From assembly GCF_900105255.1 (NCBI RefSeq), contig NZ_LT629763.1, positions 2,728,001 to 2,792,000 of the forward strand: DNA of 64,000 nucleotides, written 5' to 3'. This DNA comes from Halopseudomonas sabulinigri. Its GTDB lineage: Bacteria > Pseudomonadota > Gammaproteobacteria > Pseudomonadales > Pseudomonadaceae. A program made the translations under genes and the position numbers. Below the pieces are notes generated by a model. It searched no databases and was not told where the DNA came from. It worked only from the letters and a program-made list of their open reading frames with translations. Each line of letters begins with the position of its first letter. The first letter of the stretch is position 1. This document shows, one piece after another, positions 35,126 to 42,075 of the stretch.

Positions 35126-36481
35126 TCAGGCTTGGGTGAAGACCACCAGCACCACCTCACCGGGCGGCAGAGTCTTGCCCTTGGCGGGTATCTGGCGGAT
35201 CGCCTGACCGACTGCTTGGGCGCTGTCGCCGATGCTCTGGTATGCCGCTTCCAGCTGCAGGCCCAGATCGCCTGCCAGACGCCTGGCGAGGGTTTCGGTC
35301 AGGTCGCTGAAATCTGGCACCGTAACCAGCGGCTCGCTGGTCTGGCTGTCGCTGCTGTCGGGCAGATACTCCAGCGCGACATCGGTAAAAATCCCGCTGC
35401 TGCCCTTGTCGATCTCGGCCAGGGTGGGCAGCGTCATGCTGTTGCCGCTCACCAGGGTTTTCAGGTTCAGCGACACCTTGCCCAGCCGATAGGGCACGCC
35501 ATCCTCGTTGAGTTTGCTCTGCGCCTGCTGCAGTTGCCGGGCGATGTTGCTGTATAGCTCGCCGGCATCCACCTGGGTTTCCATCTGGCTTTTCAGGCGT
35601 TCACTTTCCTCGCGGGCACTGGCGGCCTCTGCGGCCGCTTCACTGCGCTGCTTGCTCAGCACTTCAAGGCGTTCGGAGACCTGTGCCAACTCCAGGTTCT
35701 TTTGGTTCAGATTGCGTTGCAGGCTGGCGGTGGACAGCTCGAACTCGGTGGACTGGCGCAGAATCTGCTCGTTCAGCTGCAGCTTGATCTGGTTGGTCGC
35801 CAGCTCGATCTGCTCGCTCCCGGCAGCGGCCGGTTTGCTTTGCAACTGCTTTTCCAGCGTCTGGATTTTCAGCTGTGCCTGCTTCAGTTCGTTGCCGGTG
35901 CTTTGTTTGTCGCGCTCCAGGGTGTTGATCAGTTGCGCCTTCTGGTTCAACTCCAGCGATTGCACCTCGATCTGCTTGCTCAGATCAGCCTGCAGCTTGA
36001 GTTGATTGCTGCTGACCGGTTGTACCTGCGGCTGAGCTCTGACCACCTGCGGGTTGATACGCAGGCTGGCCATGTTCAGGGTCAGCTTGACGATTTCTTT
36101 CGGCATGCCGGCCAACAGGTAGTCGTCGGCGGCGCTGAACGGGCTGTCACGTTCGCTGCGCGCCACAGCGTTGTCACCCAGGCGTTCGATGTCGCCGTAG
36201 GACAGGCGCACCAGCTTGCCTGGCTCGACCTTGATCAGGCCACCTTCGGCCAGCACGCGGCTCGGTTGGTTGGCTTTGCTGGCTTCGCACAGACGGACGG
36301 CGGGTAGCATTTTGTCTTCGGCCAGGTCGAGCTTCAGGGCGAAGTCGCCCTTGGCGTTCAGGCTGCCTTTGGCCGCGCTGCGCCAAACCTGTCTGGCCAT
36401 GTCATAGAGTTGCAGTTCGACCTGGCCGCTGGCGGGTTTGCCGTCTGCCTCGAACACGCTACCGGTGATGCTCCATTGCAT
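35126..36481 (-). CDS. Cluster gene 9: beta-sandwich, coiled-coil and PASTA protein
   Basis: A 451-residue protein. Residues 1-100 resemble a transthyretin/carboxypeptidase-regulatory beta-sandwich (ITGSVFEADGKPASGQVELQLYD, SLNAKGDFALKLD). Residues about 160-335 are a long coiled coil rich in Gln, Glu and Leu. Residues 345-385 are beta-rich (LGKVSLNLKTLVSG). Residues about 385-451 form a PASTA domain (LVTVPDFSDLTETLARRLAGDLGL, AIRQIPAKGKTLPPGEVVLVVF). No signal peptide and no membrane helix, which is odd for a PASTA protein. The elongated layout suggests a tether or spacer. Twelve bases after gene 8. Confidence 0.75.
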   Translation of the reverse strand: MQWSITGSVFEADGKPASGQVELQLYDMARQVWRSAAKGSLNAKGDFALKLDLAEDKMLPAVRLCEASKANQPSRVLAEGGLIKVEPGKLVRLSYGDIERLGDNAVARSERDSPFSAADDYLLAGMPKEIVKLTLNMASLRINPQVVRAQPQVQPVSSNQLKLQADLSKQIEVQSLELNQKAQLINTLERDKQSTGNELKQAQLKIQTLEKQLQSKPAAAGSEQIELATNQIKLQLNEQILRQSTEFELSTASLQRNLNQKNLELAQVSERLEVLSKQRSEAAAEAASAREESERLKSQMETQVDAGELYSNIARQLQQAQSKLNEDGVPYRLGKVSLNLKTLVSGNSMTLPTLAEIDKGSSGIFTDVALEYLPDSSDSQTSEPLVTVPDFSDLTETLARRLAGDLGLQLEAAYQSIGDSAQAVGQAIRQIPAKGKTLPPGEVVLVVFTQA

Positions 36482-36493
36482 GGGAGTGTAGTC

Positions 36494-37225
36494 CTATGGG
36501 GTCAGGATTAGCTGGGTGAGGGTGGCGCCGCTGTTGATCAGCAGAACCAGATTGGCATTGGCCGGCAGGGCTTTGGTCAGGGTGGTGCCGACCAGGGCGC
36601 TGCCTTGTTGATCGGTCTGCACCAAGCGTTGCTCCAGTTGCACGGCGGTGCGCAGCTGGTCTTCGGTGAGATTGTTGGCGCCGGCGGCCTCGCTGAGTTG
36701 CAGACTGGCCAGCAGATCGAGATTCAGTTCAACCGGTGCCTCGGCGATGCGCTCACCGGCGCTGTTGCTGAGTTCGATCAACACTTCGCGGTGCAGTGGG
36801 CTGGCGGCGTCGGGCACGCGCTCGCGGGCGCTGATACGCAGGGTCGGCAGGCTGTTGCTGGGCGGTACCGACACCAGCCGGCCACTGAAGGTGCTGGTCA
36901 GTTCGGTGGAACCGCTGCCGGCTTCATTGCTGCGTTTGAGGTCGGGCAGCTGCAATTTCAGTTGCGGGATGCGACTGGCCTTGATGGCGCTGGTGCGCAG
37001 GTTGCGCACCGCTGCTGCGGGTTCCTGCTCGCTGGGCAGGCTGGCCTGCACCGTTGCCTTGATGCTGAAGTCGAGGTAGGGCAGGTGGTAGCTACTTTGC
37101 GGCCGCCCGAAGGCGTCGGTCGGCGGAATGTCATCCAGCACCGCCTGGGCGTCGCGCAGGCCGCGCGCCAGCCCCAGCAGTATTTGCTCGATCGAGCCGC
37201 TGACGAAGTCACTGGAGTTGCTCAT
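36494..37225 (-). CDS. Cluster gene 8: divergent GFTPxFY-family protein
   Basis: A 243-residue protein of unknown function. The N-terminal helix SGSIEQILLGLARGLRDAQAVLDD (residues 9-32) corresponds to the family helix of genes 3-6. It is followed by YLDFSIKATVQASLP in place of the LGFTPxFY strand region and by FSGRLVSVPPSNSLPTLRIS, a version of the RLVPVPAP end. A further 110 residues, mostly beta-strand and short helix, have no motif I recognise. No signal peptide. Only two bases separate it from gene 7, so the genes are translated together. Confidence 0.65.
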   Translation of the reverse strand: MSNSSDFVSGSIEQILLGLARGLRDAQAVLDDIPPTDAFGRPQSSYHLPYLDFSIKATVQASLPSEQEPAAAVRNLRTSAIKASRIPQLKLQLPDLKRSNEAGSGSTELTSTFSGRLVSVPPSNSLPTLRISARERVPDAASPLHREVLIELSNSAGERIAEAPVELNLDLLASLQLSEAAGANNLTEDQLRTAVQLEQRLVQTDQQGSALVGTTLTKALPANANLVLLINSGATLTQLILTP

Positions 37226-37227
37226 AA

Positions 37228-37998
37228 TTAGTCGGTACTCAGTTGTGGGCGTTGGCTGCGGCGTTCGGCGGCACGTTGCTGCAGCAGGTCCTGCTGGCGC
37301 TCGGCGCGGCGTGCTTCGCGGCGCTGTTCTAGCCGCCGCTCCTGCGCCTGTTCGCGGCGCTGCGCCAATTGTTCAAGCGGCCCGGTTTCGACCCCGAGCA
37401 GTCTGCGTTGACGCTGCGCGTAGCGATCGTCAAAGCTTGGCAGGCTGGTTGGCTCGCGCAGGGCTGGCGGGCTAGCGGCTGTACCGTCAAAGGCCGTATT
37501 CAGGCGGTCGGTGAGCGGCCGCAGGAGCGGCTCGCGCAGGGTTTCGCTGCGCTCCTGTTGCAGCCGGGACAAGGCATTGCTGCGCGCCTGTGCCACGCGC
37601 TGATCCAGCCGCTGCGTCAGGTTCACCTGTCCCAGTTGCTGACGGGCGGCGGCGTCCCTGGCCTGGGCTACCTGACCATCGCGCGCCTGCCACCATTGCT
37701 GCAGCGGCGTGCTGTCTGTTGCAGGTGCGCTGTGCTGCTGGGCCCGCCGCCGCTCCCAATCAGCCTGCTCGGCGCGGCGGTCAGCGCTGCTGGCTACCGG
37801 GTAAACGCGGCTGGCAGAGCCTTCCTGCGGCTGACCGCCCAGCGCGCGCATTTGCTGTTCGAGCGTCTCGCGCTGTTGCAGCAGACGCTGCAGGCCGGGC
37901 ACCTGTGCGCTGAGTTGGCCAAGGCTGGCCGCTGGCGGGCTGGCGGAGCCACTGCCAGCCTGTTGGCGGGCCAGGTCGCGCCAGGTCTTGCGGCTCAT
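37228..37998 (-). CDS. Cluster gene 7: Arg/Gln-rich helical protein
   Basis: A 256-residue strongly basic protein, rich in Arg, Gln and Ala, predicted to be mostly helix and coiled coil (residues 35-55, 95-160 and 190-250). The C-terminal 50 residues are almost wholly RREARRAERQQ-type repeats. No family is recognised. It may bind nucleic acid or act as a scaffold; this is a guess from composition. Its ATG overlaps the stop of gene 6 (ATGA), which is strong support that it is translated. Confidence 0.65.
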   Translation of the reverse strand: MSRKTWRDLARQQAGSGSASPPAASLGQLSAQVPGLQRLLQQRETLEQQMRALGGQPQEGSASRVYPVASSADRRAEQADWERRRAQQHSAPATDSTPLQQWWQARDGQVAQARDAAARQQLGQVNLTQRLDQRVAQARSNALSRLQQERSETLREPLLRPLTDRLNTAFDGTAASPPALREPTSLPSFDDRYAQRQRRLLGVETGPLEQLAQRREQAQERRLEQRREARRAERQQDLLQQRAAERRSQRPQLSTD

Positions 37999-38519
37999 TC
38001 CTCGGCCTCCAGCAGGGCGCGAATGCGTTCCTCCAGCACCGCCGGCGCAGGGACGGGTACCAGCTTGGTGCGCATGACCGAGCTGCCTTCGGCCGAGTAC
38101 TGATACTTGCTGGCATAGCTGGCGCTGACCGAGCTGGCGCTGACCGATCCTGCCGCGAAGAAAGGCAGGCCCACGCCCTTGGCGCTGGCTTTTACCTGGG
38201 TGCGTTTGTAGGTAGAACTGCGCTCACTGTTGATGCTGATGGACAGCTTCAGCTCGATTACGGTATCCACAAACTGGTAGAAACTGGGGGTAAAACCCAG
38301 TTCCAGCAGGCTGTAGGACTTGCCGTTGCTGAACTCGACCTTGTAGGGCGCGTCCGGCGTGTCTTCGTCTTCATCACTGCCGGTGGCGAAACCGGCCATC
38401 ATGCGCGCGATCTGCAGTGAGACCAGGTCCAGTTCAAGTTGGGCTTCGGCAATACCGACGCCCATGTTGCGCACAATCAGTGGAAAGGGCGCATTCAATA
38501 GTTCTGTGCCAACACTCAT
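37995..38519 (-). CDS. Cluster gene 6: GFTPxFY-family protein (compact form)
   Basis: A 174-residue protein and a clean example of the cluster's family. N-terminal helix APFPLIVRNMGVGIAEAQLELDLVS (residues 9-33), an acidic loop (about 45-58), SLLELGFTPSFYQFVDTVIELKLSIS (about 70-95), an SSYKRTQ-type polar stretch, then SYASKYQYSAEGSSVMRTKLVPVPAPAVLEERIRALL to near the C-terminus. Very similar to gene 5 (shared KYxYSAEGSS, RTKL, LEERIR). No signal peptide. Function unknown; likely a beta-rich subunit that pairs with its paralogues. Confidence 0.75.
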   Translation of the reverse strand: MSVGTELLNAPFPLIVRNMGVGIAEAQLELDLVSLQIARMMAGFATGSDEDEDTPDAPYKVEFSNGKSYSLLELGFTPSFYQFVDTVIELKLSISINSERSSTYKRTQVKASAKGVGLPFFAAGSVSASSVSASYASKYQYSAEGSSVMRTKLVPVPAPAVLEERIRALLEAEE

Positions 38520-38543
38520 GGTGCTAGTCCTCCGTCAGCGCGG

Positions 38544-39245
38544 TTATTCGTCAACCGGTTCAGCCGGTTGGCGGCGAGCCTCAGCGGCTTCCATCATGCT
38601 GCGGATGCGTTCTTCGAGAATCGGCGGTGGCGGCACGGGTGAGAGCTTGGTGCGCAACAGGCTGGAGCCTTCGGCCGAGTAGGAATACTTGGAGGAGTAG
38701 CTGGCGTCGACCTGGCTGGTGGACACCGTCGAGGAGGATTTGTCCTTGCCACCAAAAATCTTGCCGAACACGCCGCTGCCCTTCTTGCTGTTGCTGTTAC
38801 GGGTGGTCTTGTTGCTGCTGGTACGGCCGTATTCCGAGGTGCGGGTGATCTTGATCGCGATCTTCACCTCGATGATGGTATCGACGAAGTTGTAGAACAC
38901 CGGGGTAAAGCCCAGCTCCAGCATGGACAGGCGAGTGGGTACGCGAATCTGGCCATCTTCGGTCTGGAATTTCTTGGCCGCGGCGACGATCTCGGTATAG
39001 CCCTTGTCGGTAGCAGCCAAACTGTCGGCTTCGGCAGGCGTCATGTATTCGTGGCCGAAGAAGATGCGGCTATCATCAAAGGTAATGTTGCCGTCGTCGT
39101 CGTAGATGGTGCGCAGGCCGCCCATCATTTCCGCCACCTCGATCGAACTTTCATCCAGCTTTACCTGGGCCTCGGCGATGGCGAAGGCCATCTGGCGAAT
39201 CATGTCCCCCATGGGGACGTTCAGCAGTTCCTGTCCAATACTCAT
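38544..39245 (-). CDS. Cluster gene 5: GFTPxFY-family protein (long loop form)
   Basis: A 233-residue paralogue of gene 6. N-terminal helix VPMGDMIRQMAFAIAEAQVKLDESS (residues 9-33), an extra acidic segment (about 45-90), SMLELGFTPVFYNFVDTIIEVKIAIKI, a Ser/Lys-rich insert with KGSGVFGKIFGGKDK, then SYSSKYSYSAEGSSLLRTKLSPVPPPPILEERIRSMM. Start at 39245 with AAGGAG upstream; the frame is open to 39425 but the family motif begins right after this ATG. 24 bases precede gene 6. Cytoplasmic by prediction. Confidence 0.75.
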   Translation of the reverse strand: MSIGQELLNVPMGDMIRQMAFAIAEAQVKLDESSIEVAEMMGGLRTIYDDDGNITFDDSRIFFGHEYMTPAEADSLAATDKGYTEIVAAAKKFQTEDGQIRVPTRLSMLELGFTPVFYNFVDTIIEVKIAIKITRTSEYGRTSSNKTTRNSNSKKGSGVFGKIFGGKDKSSSTVSTSQVDASYSSKYSYSAEGSSLLRTKLSPVPPPPILEERIRSMMEAAEARRQPAEPVDE

Positions 39246-39276
39246 TGTGATGCTCCTTTCAATAGGCAGTCGCCAA

Positions 39277-39756
39277 TCAGCTGTTTGCTCCGGGCAGACC
39301 CTCGTCGTAGAGGCGCCGCAGGACTTCGTTGAGGGCTTCGGGGGCGGGCAGCGATACCAGGCGTGCGGCAATCGAACTCGACCCTTCGGCGGATACCGAA
39401 AATTTTCGCGCGTAGGACACATCAACGCTGGCGGCCACCATGACCACGCCGTAGTTGACCTTGGCGGTCACCCCGGCCGAGACCGAGGTTTCCGTGGTTT
39501 CCGTCATACTGAACGAGAGCTTGGCTTCCACCGTGGCTTCGGTGAACGCATAGAAGCTGGGCGTGAAGCCCAGGGTCAGCAGGTTGTAGGTTTCGCCGCC
39601 CAACTCCACCGGCGTCTCGGCCATGCTTTTGGCCACGGCCACCGAGTTGGCGTCGAGCGCCGACTGCGCCTGGGCGATGGCGACGCCCAGGCGCTCGATG
39701 ATCTGCGGCAGCGGGGCACTGACCAGCGAGCGGGTAACACTGACGGTCTCGCTCAT
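39277..39756 (-). CDS. Cluster gene 4: GFTPxFY-family protein (minimal form)
   Basis: A 159-residue protein that best defines the minimal module: APLPQIIERLGVAIAQAQSALDANS (residues 14-38), NLLTLGFTPSFYAFTEATVEAKLSFS (about 57-82), a beta-rich middle, then SYARKFSVSAEGSSSIAARLVSLPAPEALNEVLRRL. It shares its C-terminal half with gene 3 (SSISARLVSIPAP) and its N-terminal half with genes 5 and 6. Three bases after gene 3, 31 before gene 5. Function unknown. Confidence 0.75.
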   Translation of the reverse strand: MSETVSVTRSLVSAPLPQIIERLGVAIAQAQSALDANSVAVAKSMAETPVELGGETYNLLTLGFTPSFYAFTEATVEAKLSFSMTETTETSVSAGVTAKVNYGVVMVAASVDVSYARKFSVSAEGSSSIAARLVSLPAPEALNEVLRRLYDEGLPGANS

Positions 39757-39759
39757 GGT

Positions 39760-41484
39760 CTAGTCCCTCAGGTAGCTGCGAATGGTGTCGAGAAATTCCG
39801 GCGGTGCCGGGATGGACACCAGGCGCGCCGAGATAGACGAATTGCCCGTGACATCCAGCTCGAATTGCCGCGCATGGCGCACATCCAGGGTGGCGCCAAA
39901 GGCCACTGTGCTGTTGCCGGTGCGGCGAGTGGTTTCGCGCTCGCTGCTACTGTTGGCGAACTGCTCGCTGATGGTGATGCTTTCACTGCTGGTCATGCGC
40001 AGGTCGCGGCTCGAGGTACTGATCAGGTGCAACTGCACCGGGTCGCTCCTGCGTGCCAGGTTGCAGACTGCGCCACCGGCGGAAGCGCTGATCTGGCTGT
40101 CGCTGTCGGCGTTGATGCTGTTGGCCAGGTTTTTCGCGAAGGCTTGCGGGCTATCGGCAGCAAGGCCTTCGACAGCCGCGCCGGACAGCGTCCAGCTGCG
40201 GCCTTCGGCGGTCACCTGCTTGCCGTTCACACCGCTCATGTCGTTGGCGTCGAAGGTGTGAATCCAACCGTTGCTGGCAGGCTCCGAATGATCACGCCGG
40301 TCCGGCTCCACGCCGCTGATCACCTGGCCGTTGGCCCCCTGGATAACCAGCAGGTCAACATCCAGCAGAATCTGTACGCGGCGATGCGCCTGGTCATGGG
40401 GGATACCCTCCGCGCCACCGGGATTGGCCGCCGCCTCGCCCTCGGCAACCGACGCGGTAATCTGCGCCGGATCAACGCCATTGGCGATCAGTTGGCGACG
40501 CACCTCATCGACGCGGCGCTGCGACAACGCCAGGTTGTAGCCGGGGCTGGCGGGTGCATCGGCATGCCCGACCAGGCGAAAGGGCAGGCCGGCGCGGGCC
40601 AGCATTTGCGCGGTTTCCTGCAGCTCGTCACGTTGGTCGGCGCGGATGGCGTTGCGGTCGATGTCGAACAGCACTTCGTGTATCGCCTCACCCGGGGGCC
40701 AATGGGTCACGCTGTAACCGGCATCGGTAAAGGCGGTTTTTACCTTGCGCGCGTAGTTGCCGACGCTGTTGGAGCGGGTGACGGCGAGGCTGGTATCGGG
40801 GTTGGCAACGAAGGTGGTATCGCTGTTGCTGGCGATACGAATTACCCCGCCGGCATAGCCGAAGGCGCGAAAGGCCACGGCATTGGGCGACACTATGACC
40901 TGCCGCGGGCTGGCGTCGGTGGTGGGGTTGATTGGCGTTTCGTTGCGCTCAAACGCGACCGCGGTAATGTCGGCATTGCCCGCCAGACCATCGACCAGGC
41001 TGCTCAGGCGGCTGTCCAGATCCGGCCCGCTGACGGCCACACGGCTGTCGTTGATGCGCACTTCGCCGGCCGAGCGCGCGGTGATCTGCAGACTGGCTTC
41101 GCGGTTACGGGTTTCACTGCGGCTGCCGCTACTACTGCTGGAAGAGCTGCTTTCGCTGTCGTCATTGCTGGTTTCGGCATTGTTGTAGGCGCCGTTGATG
41201 CCGAAATCGACCCCGGTCGACTCTTCCACGCGCAGATGCAGATTCATTGAACAGGTGATGTCGGCGTGCTGATAGTGATAAAAGGCCGGGCTGAAGCCCA
41301 TTTCGATCAATGTCTTGCCACCCAAGCCGGGAATCGGCTGAATGAAGCTGTCGAGCTGCTCAATCGAGTTGGTGTCCAGCGCCTGCTGCGCGCGGGCGAT
41401 GCCCAGACCCAGGCTGGAGATGAAATCGGCGACACTGGCGTCTGCCAGTATCTCGCCGGGACGCAGACCGTTGTAATCGCTCAT
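39760..41484 (-). CDS. Cluster gene 3: GFTPxFY-family protein with an inserted OmpA-like domain
   Basis: A 574-residue protein. Residues 10-85 are the family N-terminal half (DFISSLGLGIARAQQALDTNS, LIEMGFSPAFYHYQHADI). A Ser-rich linker and two beta-rich stretches follow. Residues about 265-375 form an OmpA-type peptidoglycan-binding domain (VLFDIDRNAIRADQRDEL, LVGHADAPASPGYNLALSQRRVDEV with the conserved Asp and Arg, HRRVQILLDV). The family C-terminal half (LDVRHARQFELDVTGNSSISARLVSIPAP) closes the protein. There is no signal peptide, lipobox or membrane helix, so how the OmpA domain would meet peptidoglycan is unclear. Twelve bases after gene 2. Confidence 0.78.
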   Translation of the reverse strand: MSDYNGLRPGEILADASVADFISSLGLGIARAQQALDTNSIEQLDSFIQPIPGLGGKTLIEMGFSPAFYHYQHADITCSMNLHLRVEESTGVDFGINGAYNNAETSNDDSESSSSSSSSGSRSETRNREASLQITARSAGEVRINDSRVAVSGPDLDSRLSSLVDGLAGNADITAVAFERNETPINPTTDASPRQVIVSPNAVAFRAFGYAGGVIRIASNSDTTFVANPDTSLAVTRSNSVGNYARKVKTAFTDAGYSVTHWPPGEAIHEVLFDIDRNAIRADQRDELQETAQMLARAGLPFRLVGHADAPASPGYNLALSQRRVDEVRRQLIANGVDPAQITASVAEGEAAANPGGAEGIPHDQAHRRVQILLDVDLLVIQGANGQVISGVEPDRRDHSEPASNGWIHTFDANDMSGVNGKQVTAEGRSWTLSGAAVEGLAADSPQAFAKNLANSINADSDSQISASAGGAVCNLARRSDPVQLHLISTSSRDLRMTSSESITISEQFANSSSERETTRRTGNSTVAFGATLDVRHARQFELDVTGNSSISARLVSIPAPPEFLDTIRSYLRD

Positions 41485-41496
41485 GCCACACTCCTG

Positions 41497-42075
41497 CTAA
41501 AAGGGGATCGCCGCACGGGTGCCTTGCAGGCGCTCGGGCGGCAGGGGGATCGCACGCGCCGGGTCAACCAGCGCCTTGCGCACAATGAAATACTGGTGTC
41601 GCTGCTGGGCGTCGCCCAGTTGGCGGCTGCCGACCGTGAGGCCCCGCTGGTGCCAGCCGGTAAGCTCGCGTGCCAGTGGCAAGCGGTCGGGGGCGGCGAG
41701 CTGCTGCGCCTGCTCGAAACTCGACATGGCCGCATCCAGCTGCTGCAGGCGCAGCAGAATGCAGCCGCGCCGCTGCAGGTTTTCTGCTCGGTCACGGCGT
41801 ACCAGCGGCAGGCTGTCAGTCAGGCGCTGGTAGTGTTGTTCGGCTTCGTCGCAGTAGCGCAGCACGGCGTCGAGCTCGCCGCTCAGCTCCAGGCTTTCCA
41901 TCACGCATTGGGTGTAATGGCGGAAAAATACCTCGGGTGACCGGCTGCTGACGGCTAGCCGCAGCGCTTCGCGATAATGCTCCAGCGCGGCCTGATGTTT
42001 ACCCTTCAGGGCCAGCAGCTTGCCTTGCTCGGCGATGCCCAGATGCAGCTTCAGGCTTTGCTCAGTGGCGGCCAT
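41497..42075 (-). CDS. Cluster gene 2: TPR protein
   Basis: A 192-residue helical protein with tetratricopeptide-like repeats, for example KGKHQAALEHYREALRLA (about residues 24-41), GELDAVLRYCDEAEQHYQRL (about 64-84) and LQQLDAAMSSFEQAQQLA (about 106-123). TPRs usually mediate protein contacts, so a chaperone or adaptor role for the cluster's assembly is plausible, not shown. Its ATG overlaps the end of gene 1 by 14 bases, coupling their translation. Confidence 0.75.
   Translation of the reverse strand: MAATEQSLKLHLGIAEQGKLLALKGKHQAALEHYREALRLAVSSRSPEVFFRHYTQCVMESLELSGELDAVLRYCDEAEQHYQRLTDSLPLVRRDRAENLQRRGCILLRLQQLDAAMSSFEQAQQLAAPDRLPLARELTGWHQRGLTVGSRQLGDAQQRHQYFIVRKALVDPARAIPLPPERLQGTRAAIPF

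Noticed and set aside
39106-41250. A 714-codon open frame on the plus strand opposite cluster genes 3-5
   Set aside because: It lies wholly antisense to three well-supported coupled genes, has low-complexity Gly/Ala/Arg composition, no recognisable domain and no ribosome site. GC-rich codon bias easily leaves such frames open.
39760-41484. Gene 3 as an ordinary outer-membrane OmpA protein
   Set aside because: No signal peptide and no N-terminal beta-barrel; the OmpA-like part is in the middle of a different module.
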